Below, in pieces: positions 12,401 to 24,030 of a DNA stretch of 64,000 bases. The position numbers and the translations under genes were made by a program. Each line of letters starts with the position of its first letter. Positions within the stretch are counted from its first letter, which is position 1. The stretch covers positions 3,440,501 to 3,504,500 of the forward strand of contig CALZFC010000026.1 in NCBI GenBank assembly GCA_945643635.1, written 5' to 3'. Origin of the DNA: Allodiplogaster sudhausi (lineage: Eukaryota > Nematoda > Chromadorea > Rhabditida > Diplogasteridae). A model generated the notes under the pieces. It saw only the letters and a program-made list of their open reading frames with translations, did no database searches and had not been told where the DNA came from.

Positions 12401-12634
12401 TTCCCTGCTGGATCTAACAAGGTGAGTCCACTTTGCAACATTTATATTGATTATCTGAAAAGGACATAATATGATAATGGCAACCGAACAACTGGGCCAT
12501 TTGAGGTTGTCGACTACACCGGTGACCGCACCCTCGAGGGCTTCTCCAAGTTCCTGGATGGCTACGGCAAGGGCGATGCAGCCGAGGATGACAAGACCGA
12601 GACGGATGGCGAGGAGGGTCACACCGAGCTTTAA
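9487..12634 (+). CDS. pdi-2: Protein disulfide isomerase (PDI-2 type), ER retained
   Basis: This enzyme forms and rearranges disulfide bonds in the ER lumen; in nematodes the PDI-2 type also serves as beta subunit of collagen prolyl 4-hydroxylase. Exons: 9487-9582, 9920-10111, 10518-10709, 11376-11706, 11801-12120, 12203-12421 and 12506-12634, giving 492 aa, the usual length. Residues 1 to about 19 form a signal peptide ([19 protein letters not shown]). The a domain has APWCGHC with active-site cysteines 54 and 57, b and b' domains follow, and the a' domain has a second CGHC at 395-398. The acidic tail ends in HTEL, an ER-retrieval signal. Two acceptors are unusual (TTGAG before exons 3 and 7) but the protein is continuous through both. 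The symbol is by similarity to C. elegans. Confidence 0.96.
11143..11154 (+). repeat. Poly-G tract in PDI intron
   Basis: Twelve consecutive G in intron 3 of the PDI gene. It is a likely slippage site. Confidence 0.8.
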
Positions 12635-15600
12635 GCTTCTCCCTCCATGCAAGACCTCTTTTACCCATTCCGTTCCTCTGCCTTTTCTCTGTTGTTCCGT
12701 TGTTCCTCTCCTCATTATATATGTTCGGGTTAAGTAGGGATCGTTACGTGCCGCCTACCTTCTGCATTGGACAACGCAATGGACTGCACTAAGAAACCTC
12801 TGCCTCATATTTATTTTCTTGTCTGTCCTCCTTGAGACCTCTTCGATCTGGCTCAAGTCTGGCCTGGAGCGTAGCGATGATTATGATGTGATCATTCTTT
12901 GTTTTCTTACTTCTTTGTTTTACTCGAGTTTTGCTCTTGCTTATTCTATTCGGATACGGCACCCTTCTGAAGGATAACAGAAAGAGAGAATCTTATACTA
13001 TTTATAGAGCAATAACTGCCTTGTTGTGCGAAATGTTTTATTGAATGTTGGGGTAAAGCAAGAGCGCTTTGCTCTCTTCTTACTATTCTGTACTTTGTAG
13101 CGCCAGTTTTCTCTTCCATCTCACCCTTGATTTGGACTAGGCTACGGGTGGCTAACCAAGTCTTCCCTGCATTGAGTACGTCTCGTTCTAGAGCCGAGTA
13201 TTCCTGTTGAATCTTTCACAAGAGTGCTAGATCTATATATTATAATGAAGAGTAAAACATTTAACTGAATATGTTGTATGCATGTAAGATTGGAACTGTT
13301 TGGACTAATGGAAGTAAGGAGGGTATTCAAGGCTGCCACGGCTTTTCATATACTTGTAGAGAGGTTGTTTGATGGTAAAAACATTCTTTAGGTTGTTCTT
13401 CGGGTGGAACGTTTCTGTGTGGTGACACGTAATGCAGATAGAAGAAATACTTAGTGAGACAGCTATCTGGCCCAACTCTAATTGGTCATGTAAACACTTT
13501 ATATAAGTAACAGGTCGGGCCTGGCCTCTCCACGTAGGATTCTGAAAATTTTCTCGTCTTTTGTTTATTGGGGAAAACGACTGCGGAATGTTGCCTTGCA
13601 AAACAATGTTTGACGTAAAATTGTATTTTCAGATTTTGTTCTCTCATCGTTGCTGGATCTGGCAATGGACCAAGAGTGCATATTGTTGCGTTGATTTTGG
13701 GGAGTGTGGAGAAGAACATTAATATTCACAGAAATATACAGCTACTTTTACCTACATTTATATAATTTTACTGTGAGAGACTTTCAGCCCGAAAACGACG
13801 GCAGCCTAGTGCACTTAAATTTAACTGTTTGTTCCATGCATAAAGAAGATGTTGTACACCGTGAAGGAGGCGCGAGAAGAGAGTCTGAGCAACATCAGCT
13901 TACAATTAGGAGAGTTTGGCCATTGTTGGCTTCTTCGCGTCTACACCATCTGTTATTAGTATTTCTGAACCAAATGTCTAGATTCGGTGTTAATAACTCG
14001 CATGCTGATGTACTGAAGAGAAAGGATCATATCTGTGGTAGCCTATTTCAAAGGGATGATATCCCCCCTTCTTGTCATATAACCATAAAACTACATTTCC
14101 ATCCCTTTCCTTCAGATGATGTTTTCGCTTATTATTTTGTTTCCATTTCGTTTGAAGGCGGCTTCAAATTTTCTATTTTCTTTGCCAATGGGAAGCGTGA
14201 GGATGAATGAGCCCGTCAGGAGATGTTCATTGTAGGTTGGAGAGACGGATTGCATGGATGGGAAAGGGAATGGCATTCTTGAAGAAGCACTCACTCAGTA
14301 CTTGCTGCTGCTTGCTCCATCTGAGGCCGGAAAGGGAGAGGGGCGATTAGACTTGGGAAGCTGAGACAGCCAGCCAAGCAGATTGCCAAGCAACAATCAC
14401 GATTCCATGCTTCTCCTCATCCAGCCGACCACTTATATCCACAGCTAATAGCCACTTGTGCACTTTCTTCACGACTTCAGCTTACTTTTGTCTTTCTGCG
14501 GTTAGTAATAATGAGCATAGCTTATAAACATTACCCACCCTGCTATTTTGGCATGCGTCCTTGATTGTGCATTCGGCGACACACGACATATGCGTGGATG
14601 TCTCTAAGGTGTCTAAGATGAAGGAGGGAATGGAAGTGCAGAGCCGCATGGCAGTGCATGCCTGAGTAAGCGGCTCAAGGTGGTTGAGTGTGTTGTGAGT
14701 GGCCCTCCCTCCCTCCCCCTGGCCTTCTCCCCCTCATCTCCCACTCCTCTCTCCCCTTCATCCTTACAGCTTCCGACGTCGTCATCTCACTGGCATTATT
14801 CAATACACCCCTGTGCTACTCTCAGATTTCTCCTCCTAGTTGTCAACTTCAGCCGCCAGTCGTTGCAGCCTGAGAAAGGGCTCACAATGAGGCCTCTCCG
14901 AGGCAGAGGGTGAGAGTGCGATGAAATGGAAAAAGAGAAAGGCAGAGTTGCAAAGGTAGAGAAGGTAGTCGCACAGATAAAAGTAGTAACTGAGAAAGAA
15001 GGCTAACTTATTCACACGAAGGCCTGTCACAAGTCAACTATTCATACTGTCAACATGTCTTTGTTTTCGCGCATTGTAGACGATTAGTTACGGTCGCAGT
15101 GGGAATGTGAAACATTTTCAACTGACCAAGACACACTTGAGATATTTTTGAGATGAAACCAACATTACTATTTCAAATATTGTAGACTTGTAATGTGAGA
15201 TATCAGCAGAAAGTGGCTACCTTACCACAACGTTTATATTTAATTACCGTTAATCTATGAGATTCATGAAGAATGTTTCGTTCACAAAGAATGATACGAA
15301 CTTTTATATCCAAATAAATATCTACAACGATGATATTTTTCTAATGAGTTCCATTCTTCTCTTGAATGCTCAATATTCGATTGATCTGGAGATCCATTTT
15401 GCCTTGTTGAATGGACGAACCAAAAGGTTCATCTCTTTGACGCATTCTCGGGGGGAGCACAAGAAGTGTTGGTGGACGTGCGAGAATGAACGAATAGTAG
15501 TGCTTGAGGGGCGGAGCTGACGGCGGCGGGATTCCTGGCAAGACAAGGGAAAGAGTTGGGTTGGAGGGAGAGAGGCCCTGCTTGCACTCACTCGGCCTCC

Positions 15601-15651
15601 TTCTTGCCAGCTCTCGTCTGCTCTTTCTTCTTCTTCTTTGTCTTCTCCACC
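12635..15651. other. Intergenic: PDI 3'UTR and VMAT upstream region
   Basis: The first few hundred bases are probably the PDI 3'UTR. No further gene is supported. The longest frame here (13704-14210, 168 codons) has no recognisable domain and no codon bias like the real genes. The last few hundred bases (about 15500-15651, CT-rich before ATG) probably hold the VMAT 5' end. Confidence 0.55.
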
Positions 15652-17371
15652 ATGGGAATCGTCGAGGTCGTCAACACGTATCGCAACAACCGGAAGATCC
15701 TCCTTCTCATCGTGTACATCGCTCTCTTCCTTGACAATATGCTTCTGACAACTGTTGGTGGGTGGTATTCCATTCGTTGTGTTTGGGGAGAAGAAGAGTG
15801 ATAGCCGTGTGAGTACGTGGAGAGCATCTTCTCTGGGTGTCCAAGAAGCATTACGTGCAGCATGAGGAGAAAGAAAGAAAGAAGGACTTTAACATAGCAG
15901 ACAAGATGGGTCTTCTTCTTCATCGCAGATTTCGTTTCAGTGCCGATTATTCCGGAGTATCTTCTACGCATCTCACATCCCAATGAAACTGACTTTCTAC
16001 TCAAAAACAAAGTCCCCAAGGTTTCTTTCATTTTGATATTAAAATCAATGTTGGAATGAGCTAAAAAAAACTAAGTTACTTAAGGTGTCTCCTCATGAAA
16101 ACATTCGCGGAAAGCGAGACGTCGCTGGCAACTGGGATGACAACTCATGGGACACGCCAATCGAGGACGTCGAAGAGGAGCTCAGGAACTATCAGCGGAA
16201 TCCGCTTGTTCCTCGGCTGCAGAAGCAGTCTTCGGCACGTAGCAAGAGTAGAAATGGAGAGGAGGAGAGTCGAGAAAAGGGCAAGGGAAGGACGGCGTCC
16301 ACTCGGCAACGACAACGGATGCGCCCTACTGGCTCTCCTGCCCGGCCAGTGCCGCAGAATGGCGACGACTCGGGTGAGGAGCCCGATCTGGAGCAGCAGA
16401 TCCAGCGACACAAGATGCTGGCAGACGAGAATGTCCACGTCGGGCTCATGTTTGGTTCGAAGGCACTCATCCAGCTTATCGCCAATCCCTGGGTCGGCCC
16501 GCTCACAAACAAGTCAGCCCCTTATTCTCCCTATGTACATATTTAATTAGAGGACGAGGAAGAAACATTTAATTAACAAAGAAAAGTACAGCACGAATTT
16601 GAAGAATCGGCTACACGATGCCCATGTTCTGCGGCTTCTGCATAATGTTCCTGTCCACGCTGATGTTCGCCTTCGGAGACTCATATCTTGTGTTGTGGTT
16701 CGCGCGCGCCCTGCAAGGAGTCGGCTCGGCGTGCACCAGCACATCAGGTCTCGTCCAGCCAGCACATCCATCACTCTGGGCAAGAAGGGGGTCTTTTCAG
16801 GTATGGGCATGCTCGCGCAGGCATACCCAGACGACCTGGAGAGGGGCTCGGCGATGGGCATCGCGCTCGGCGGGCTGGCACTCGGCGTACTGGTCGGCCC
16901 TCCCTACGGAGGCATCCTCTACGAGTGGTCTGGCAAGGAGCTGCCTTTCATTCTCCTCGCTCTCCTCGCTCTCTTCGATGGAAGTCAGTTCGGAGATGAG
17001 AAGAGGAGGTCAGGCAGGATGGATTGATTGCATTGCAGCCATGCAGTTCCTGGTGCTGCAGCCAAAGATCGACCGTGGCGAGCCGGAGGGAACTGCCATC
17101 AAGCAACTCGCCAAGGACCCGTACATCATTGTCGCTGCAGGTACTTCCTCTCCTATTCACATCCATAAGAGACATGAGAGATCATCCAAAACATTTTGAT
17201 TTCATTGTACATTTCGAGTTGACGCAATTTTTGAGAGCAACTTTGGAGATTGATTGCCGATTGTTGGAAAGGTGAGAAAGTGCCGCTTCTGGAGGAGGCA
17301 TATGCCATTCCCACACTCGCTTCACAGGCGAAGCCTCTCTCTCTCTCCTCTATCTCTCTCTCTCCCCTCTC

Positions 17372-17414
<43 letters not shown>

Positions 17415-19557
17415 TCCACTCGCCCTTCTGGCTCTTCCTTCCCTTATCCCAACCCACTCTGCTTGCCCTCTTTGTCGTTGTGCACCGCGAAAGTTCATCC
17501 AGACATGCATAATTCTCCATTCTCTTTCTCTCTCATTTTCTCTCTCTCTCTCTCTCTGTGAATCGCAGCTCCTCTTGTGAGTGGACGTGGCACCTCATGA
17601 ACAGGAGTGTCTGAGAGATCGAAGACTAAACATTCACATTCATCCCTGGCTGAATTCATCTTTCCTTTCCTCTGATGGATCTGAAAGAGAAGACTGCGGC
17701 TGGCAGATGAGTGAGCAAAGGCATTCCAAGTCAAGGCGCACCTCTCAGAAGAAGATGAAGCGACTTGTTCTGAGGGGCAGGCCGGATGGGCATCATCACT
17801 CTTCTCTCTATTCAGGGCCATTCAATCACGTCTTCTGCCTCAAGCCTCCCTCCGCACAATTATTTTCTCTCTTTCTCTCTCTCTCTCTCGCTCTCTCTTT
17901 CTCTTTCGCACTCTCGCACTCTCTATCTCTCTGTAAGGTCTAAATAGGTTCTCGGAGTCATGTCCACTCTTCCACCTTTCGCTCTCGAATTTTCATCTAG
18001 CATCTTCTTGCTCGCTCTATTGTTAGAACGCCGTAGAAAGTGGACAAGTCTCTCTGCCAGCAATCAAGAGAGATTCGCTTTGCTGAAATGACAATTGATC
18101 ATTCGGTGGAGAGAATGCAGACAAGAAATACAGGAAGGGTATAAAAGAAAAGCAATGTGGACCAGTTATGACCAAGGTTCAAAGTCACTAAGAACTTGTA
18201 CAATTGTGTGACTGAAAGAAAAGTGTGACCTTCTGCTACAGCAATTCGTTCCTTCAACTAATCATATCTTCATTTTATCGATGGCACTTCATCGCATTTC
18301 ATTTGAACTAGGACTGATTTAGTCAACTTCCGATGCCACAAACAATAAGCACACAACAAATGCCGAGAGAGAAAAGAAAGGATTTAATGAGAAGAAGAGA
18401 GATAGTAACAATAATATTTGACATTACTACATGTTTGTTACTTGACGAGTAATCTGAATAACAAAAATAAACATGTTTCAAACAAGCAAACTTTGGGAGA
18501 AAGTTGAATACGAAAGGAACAGCGTTTTCTATATTCATAAACCTGCGCTTTACAGGAGCGATCACGATTGGCAACCTGGGAATTGCGATGCTTGAGCCTT
18601 CGCTGCCCCTTTGGATGATGGAGAGTTGGTCAGCTTCATCCTTCCAGAGAGGAATCGCATTCCTGCCTGCCTCCATCTCCTATCTCATTGGCACCAACAT
18701 CTTCGGGCCTCTTGCACACAAAATGGGAAGGTGCGGTTGAGAATGACGAAATCGTTTCAAAACAAAATAGGAAATGAGCCGATGGATGCGGTTATGTTTG
18801 TTAACTGCACTGGCCCAGATGGCTGTCCGCCTTCATTGGTCTGATCGTGATTGGCTTCTGTCTGCTGACCATTCCCTCTGCGACATCGGTCGGCGGTCTC
18901 ATCGTCCCTCACTTCTTCATGGGCTTTAGCATTGGTCCGTTTACCTCGTGTACATGTTCTAATCCACTGAAGAAATCGATATTATCATTATTAGCACCAT
19001 TATACTCGAATTGTACTATTAAGGAATGATCGACGCGTCAATGTTCCCGATGATGGGCTGGCTGGTGGATCTGCGTCACGTCGGAGTCTACGGCTCCATC
19101 TATGCGATCGCAGATGCTGCGTTCTGCTTCGCCTTTGCTCTCGGCCCCTTCTTCAGTGGACCTCTCGTTAAGGCCGTCGGATTCCCAACGTTTGTTTGGC
19201 ATATTTTTTCCTTATTTTTTTGGGCTTGAAAGGGAAATATTAATGTTTTTTTTAAAGGATGATGTATCTGATTGCAATCATCAACTTTGGCTACGCTCCT
19301 CTAATGTTCTTCCTCCGCAATCCTCCAGCGGCTGGCGAGAGTGGAGTAAGTGAAGAGAGAGAATCCATCATCCTCTTTTCCTCTTTCTCCCATGTGCATA
19401 TGGATTACGATGCTTTTTGCATACCGAATTGTTTGCGCTCTCTCGTTTAGACGGCGCTGCCAGTGAATGCCGAGGCCGAAGCGCCAGAAGAGCGGTACGA
19501 GAAGATTGTCGGCAATGACGTCACCCGCCAGGACGGATACCAATATGACTATTGATT
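15652..19557 (+). CDS. cat-1: Vesicular monoamine transporter (VMAT/CAT-1 type, SLC18)
   Basis: This is a proton-antiport transporter that loads dopamine, serotonin and related amines into synaptic vesicles. Exons: 15652-15757, 15941-16020, 16085-16512, 16605-16747, 16801-16983, 17039-17140, 18556-18730, 18819-18934, 19024-19199, 19258-19345 and 19451-19557, giving 567 aa. TM1 contains the amine-binding Asp28 ([11 protein letters not shown]), followed by VPIIPEYL. A long lumenal loop of about 135 residues is rich in Arg, Ser and Glu and has one NET glycosylation site. TM2 keeps the lysine of GSKALIQL. Later motifs are [40 protein letters not shown] and [16 protein letters not shown] (TM10 Asp). 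TM11 shows Asn where VMAT2 has Asp426. The short C-tail ends in tyrosines (QYDY). The 1.4-kb intron at 17141-18555 holds CT tracts. Confidence 0.94.
17370..17413 (+). repeat. (CT)n microsatellite in a VMAT intron
   Basis: A nearly pure CT run, with further CT-rich stretches at 17520-17560 and 17870-17930 in the same intron. Confidence 0.85.
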
Positions 19558-20971
19558 TTTGGCACATTAACAAAGTCTTCATTCGTTTTTTGAATCTTTA
19601 TAATTTCGAGAAGTTGTAATTATCGAAATTCAAAAAAACTTATATTATAATTTACCTTCCGCGCTAGTCATTAATTTTTAGGTTGAAATGCTTAGTGAAC
19701 AAGAAGTTTTTTCCACATTGTTATATGTCTTTGTCTTGCCTAAATTATGCTTTACTCTTTGTTGGCGATGAACAAATCGAGTTTACGAGCACGGCTCTTT
19801 CTCTATTTTTTCTATCATTTCGCTACATACCTGCGTAGCCTACGCAAAGATATCGCTGGGCTACATCTCTTGATGATACTTCGCACTCTTTCTTTGCTAG
19901 TCCGTTGAGAATGTCTCCTATGCACTATAAAGAGAGAACTGAACTGCGGCAGGAAATGCGTGGAGATCTTGCACATTCTAGTTCTGGCAAGAACAGATTG
20001 TTCGAGACGAAAGGTCATTAGAACAAAAAAAGGAAATTCAATTGGTATTAAAATGATGATGAAGAAGAAGAAGAAGTGCGGAAGTCATGTGGTGGATGTT
20101 ATTTTCAATTTCAAGGGCAATTGTGAAGCGTTGATCTCTGCTTGGAGATGTTTCCTCACCAGAACTGTCACATTCGCCATCTCCGAATCAACAGTTCATG
20201 GAGATGATACTTTATCTCACTCTTTTCTTCTAAATCAACGTCTATTTATCTCTTTCCCTCTCTCTCTCTCCCTCTGTCTCTCTCTCCCTCTGTCTCTCTC
20301 TCCCTCTGTCTCTCTCTCCCTCTGTCTCTCTCTCTGTCTCTCTCTCTCTGTCTATCTGTCTCTCTCTCTCTCTGTCTCTCTCTCTCTCTTTCTCTCTCGC
20401 TCTATCAGCCATGTTTTCTCACGCGGTACTCATCGTCAGCGTTTCAATGAAAGCGAAGGCAAAGAGGAAGAGAGATGACTATGAAATAGAAGAGTGTTGT
20501 AAATCATATTGGCCGAAGAAGAAGAACAAGAGGATGACGTCACGAGTACGTTTCCTTATTCACGTGGACTTTTAACTGACCTCATCCGTTCCCATCTCTA
20601 ACACTCTCACTTCTCTCCTTTCTTCTATTAACTGACCAGATCATCTCAATGGGTGATGGCTCCGCCTCTTCTTCAGCCAACTGATACCCTTCTTTGAAAT
20701 GATCGGGACATATTATATCTATATAGGTGGTTCATGGCCAATCTCTTAGGTTTTCTTTCAGAAATGATCTTGTTTTCTTTTCAATTAATATCAAAAGCAA
20801 TTTAAATTACTTTTAAATCGATTCTTTTATTGACTGGGATTGCACGTTCTATATATGAAAACGATCGACATGCCAAAAATAGCTCTGATCTGCTTTCCTT
20901 TTACGCGATTTCTAATCAAGTTTCGTATGCCGCCATTATTTTCATCTTGTTTATATATCTCTATCTCTATC

Positions 20972-21004
<33 letters not shown>

Positions 21005-21098
21005 TATCGTTCTCCATATTCTCGCTATTCGTTTCGTATTCCTCGCAGAATCTCGAAGCCGAATACATACGAAGTATGCTATGTTAATGTTCTAGAAG
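19558..21098. other. Intergenic between VMAT and amidinotransferase genes
   Basis: No gene is seen. It contains a CT-type minisatellite (20257-20400), a palindromic CRE octamer TGACGTCA at 20535-20542 and another CT tract near 20970-21005. Confidence 0.6.
20257..20400 (+). repeat. CT-rich minisatellite, 16-bp unit
   Basis: A unit like CTCTCTCTCCCTCTGT repeats about five times (20257-20335) and then decays into CT/GT-interrupted CT runs. The open frame over it is Ser/Leu low complexity and not a gene. Confidence 0.85.
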
Positions 21099-22821
21099 AT
21101 GTCACGCGCAGTTCCAAAGGCGTCAGAGGTGATTAAACGTATTTTGATGGTGCGGCCAACACACTTTCAGGTTTGTCTATAATCGTCATTATCAGAACTT
21201 TGCCTCCTGTTTCGGACATGACGTCACCAAATATGTACCTTATGTATTTGTGTGTTTAGGTAAAGTACGCAATAAACCCGTGGATGGATACGAAGACGCC
21301 GGTGGACAAGACGCTGGCTGCCGCGCAGTGGACTTGTCTCAAGGATGCAATCGAGAGTGTAGGAGGAGAAGTGCATGTCATGGAGTCAGACGTCAGTCTT
21401 ACTCTTCCCTTCCAACAATCAATCAAAGGTTCCACACACCAACAGCTGAATGGATTAATGTTTACGGAAATGTAACAAAAGAGACGCCATAATTTTCGAG
21501 TTCTTTTTGTGTTGACATATATTTCAAATGGAGACTCTTACATATGCTGCAGATGGTTTAGACAATTCACGGAATTGTTTAAACCGTAATTTTTTATAAT
21601 ATACATATACAATACAACCAGTGTCGGATTAGAAAACAATGATGACAGAGTTTGTCACAAGAATTATAGATATATTCACTTTCTTTCTTCATTCTTTCTA
21701 GTAAACATTTGTTCAGAATGCGCACGACTATCCAGACATTGTCTTCGCCGCGAACGCTGCTGTGATTCGTGGCAATCGAGTGTACTTGGCACACTTCCAT
21801 AACAAAGAGAGACAAGGAGAGAGAGACTTCTACAAGAAATGGTTCGATGACAATGGCTTCGAGACGGTCGGCAGCACTGACATCGCATTCGAAGGTCACA
21901 CTTAAATACCGTCTTGTATTCTTTATCAAATACTTTATTATTAGAAACTAAAGCTTATTACAAATTAAGGCTTCTAAGACGCACATCATATGTTAAGTCT
22001 TTTCTGCTAATAGATAATTGGTAAACAGGGAATGATACCTAGCTTTTGTGTCAGTGAAGTTGTTTCAAGAGAAATTATAACAAGGTTCTCTTCACTCTTA
22101 GGAGCCGGAGATGCACTCTGGGCTGGCGAAGACTGGAACAAACTCTTCGTTGGCATTGGCCCGAGAAGCAGCCATGCAGCGTTGACAGATCTGAGAGGAG
22201 AACTCAAGGATGGAACTGACTTCCAAGTAGTCGGATGTCATCTTATTGATCAGCGGTAAGGCAATTTAAAATTATTTGCAAATTATTTGATGTTTCGTTG
22301 AGATATTACCACATTGACGTTGCCTTCTGCCCCTTGGAAGAGCGCTTGGCCCTGTGGTTCCCAGATGCGTACAGTCCAATCACGCGAAATAATATGAAGA
22401 ACCACGGCGTCGAGCTCCTTGCGGTAGTTCATTCCTTTGTCCTATTTTATGCTTTCCTCTCTACTCTTCACTCTTTTAGATTACAGCGGAGGAAGCGACC
22501 GGATTCGCCTGCAATTCTGTAGTCGTCGGCAAGAATGTCATCATGCACAACAGCCCGAAGAATGAGACTGTCGCCAGGAAACTCGAAAAGGTAAGAGAGA
22601 GAGAGACAGAGAGTGAGAGAGACAGAGTGAGATAAAGAGAGAAAGAGAGAGAAAGCGAGAGAGAGAATGAGCGAGAGAGAGAGAGAGTGCAAAGTCGATC
22701 TGAAGATAATAGTAACCTTTTGCGATGTATGCAGGTGGGATATGCAACGCACTTCGTCAATATGTCCGAATTCATTAAAGCGGGCGGCTCTGCCAAGTGT
22801 TGCACTCTTCAGCTGCCCTAG
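21099..22821 (+). CDS. Amidinotransferase/dimethylargininase-superfamily enzyme
   Basis: This is a member of the guanidino-group modifying superfamily (arginine dihydrolase, dimethylargininase and amidinotransferase relatives). Exons: 21099-21170, 21260-21391, 21717-21894, 22102-22255, 22303-22423, 22480-22590 and 22735-22821, giving 284 aa. Motifs in order: ILMVRPTHF, YAINPWMD, PDIVFAANA (substrate-binding), RQGERDFYKKWF, AFEGAGDALW, catalytic His182 in YYHIDVAFCPL, FACNSVVVG, and SEFIKAGGSAKCCTLQL near the end with the probable catalytic Cys278. The pattern resembles bacterial ArgZ/AgrE-type domains more than mammalian DDAH, so the substrate (arginine, methylarginine or other) cannot be stated. 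All introns are in phase. The ATG follows CTAGAAG, a possible acceptor. No signal peptide is seen, so it is probably cytosolic. Confidence 0.85.
21219..21226. promoter_or_regulatory. CRE palindrome TGACGTCA in intron 1
   Basis: An exact cAMP-response-element octamer in the first intron of the amidinotransferase gene. Another lies upstream at 20535-20542. Function is not shown. Confidence 0.35.
22592..22690 (+). repeat. (GA)n microsatellite in an intron
   Basis: A GA-rich run, beginning just after the GTAAGA donor at 22591, fills most of the last intron of the amidinotransferase gene. Confidence 0.85.
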
Positions 22822-23094
22822 GAGATATTTCCCGTGTCTTTCAAACAGCCACAAATACGAACGTTCTCTTGTCTGGAGTCAATGTTTATGCCAGAATCCT
22901 AGTTATCGCATATTTAATAGCTATGAAATGATTGTTCGCAGACATAGACCATATGCCAGACATTGTATTTGATACATATGTATGTAGAATTGAGAGTGAT
23001 AAACAGAATTGAGCAATGTCCTCCGTTTCTGCTGTTTATTGTCTTGTGAATCACTTTGCTTGAAGACATTTGGATGGTGCTAAAGAGATGTGCG

Positions 23095-23102
23095 TATAAA
23101 AG
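23095..23102 (+). promoter_or_regulatory. TATA box of the Kunitz-like gene
   Basis: TATAAAAG lies 47 bp before the ATG at 23149, which leaves room for a short 5'UTR. A GATA-type motif (GTGATAA, near 22997) lies about 100 bp further up, of the kind used by intestinal GATA factors in nematodes. This supports an independent promoter and not an operon with the gene 328 bp upstream. Confidence 0.6.
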
Positions 23103-23148
23103 AGGAAGGCTTCGTGGCGTCTTCGTCGTCTTGCAAAGAAGAGCCAGA

Positions 23149-23978
23149 ATGGGACGAGTGATGCTGGCCATTCTTCTCTCTCTTCTCCTTTCATTCTGTG
23201 CTGCTCAACTTGACTTTGGAGAGAGCGACGACGTCTACGCGTGCGATGGCGGGATCTCTTATCTCGAGTCGCCTATCAATGTTCCTTTTAGCCAAAGGAA
23301 GTAGTCTAGTACTAATTGATACGTTCTTCAGTACTACTACAACAAGTCGGCTCAGAGCTGCTTCTCTGTGAGGAAGGGCTGCCAGCCACCCGACGTCGAA
23401 ACTCTTCATCCGAATCTAGAGGAGTGTCTCGAGAAGAACTATCGAGGTAGGCGAAGACACTTCTGTTTATTATTTTGATCTCTTTCTTTCAGAGGGTTTT
23501 CGTGCGACAAGAACGGTGATGTGTGGCGACAAGTACTATGGAAAAGAGCCAATTTTCTACACGTACGGATCAAAGAAGATCCAGGCATGATTAGTTTCAA
23601 AATTTTCTGCTATTTCCTGTAGAGAGTAGACTTGCTCAAGACGCTTGCCCTCTCTCAAGACTTCCTCTTCTCTTCTGCAGGTGACCCATCTGCTGCCGAG
23701 CTGCTTCCTCGAGGAGAGATTCTGCCCAGAAGGAAGTGGCTGCTACAAAGAGGAGGGCATGGCCTCAGGCACTTGCTGTTCTCTCACTAAGGAAGGCACT
23801 GGTGGGTCTTATTTCAACTATTATGCACATCCCCTAATATTTAGCAAAGGAAAACTCTCATATATTAGAGAGGACATTTCTTTGTTTTTTATAAGTTACT
23901 TAAACATTTTCAAAAGTTACCAATCAGGCATCATTTTCAGGGATGTTTCGTAATGTCTTCTCGCGGACAAATCTGTGA
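23149..23978 (+). CDS. Small secreted cysteine-rich protein with degenerate Kunitz-like domain
   Basis: A secreted protein of unknown role. Exons: 23149-23280, 23332-23446, 23493-23584, 23681-23801 and 23941-23978, giving 165 aa. Residues 1-19 form a clear signal peptide (MGRVMLAILLSLLLSFCAA). The first half has the spacing of a Kunitz domain (YYYNKSAQSCFSVRKGC, then LEECLEKNY) but lacks the GPC loop cysteine and the last cysteine, so it is probably not a working protease inhibitor. The second half has CPEGSGCYKEEGMASGTCC, like the lustrin-type repeats often joined to Kunitz domains in nematodes. The intron after KKIQ (donor at 23585) appears to begin with GC: reading through gives a stop two codons later, while a GC donor keeps the frame into VTHLLPSCF. 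Confidence 0.72.
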
Positions 23979-24024
23979 GGCGTCTTCTGCTGCTGGCTGA
24001 CATTTCTCTCGTATTCATACCTCG

Positions 24025-24030
24025 AATAAA
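24025..24030 (+). terminator. Polyadenylation signal AATAAA
   Basis: AATAAA 46 bases after the stop codon of the Kunitz-like gene, implying a very short 3'UTR. Confidence 0.7.

Noticed and set aside
13704..14210. 168-codon plus-strand frame downstream of PDI
   Set aside because: No recognisable domain, AT-rich codons unlike the real genes, and a frame of this length is expected by chance in 64 kb.
22822..23148. Operon linking the amidinotransferase and Kunitz-like genes
   Set aside because: The 327-bp gap is longer than usual for nematode operons and contains a TATA box correctly placed for the downstream gene.
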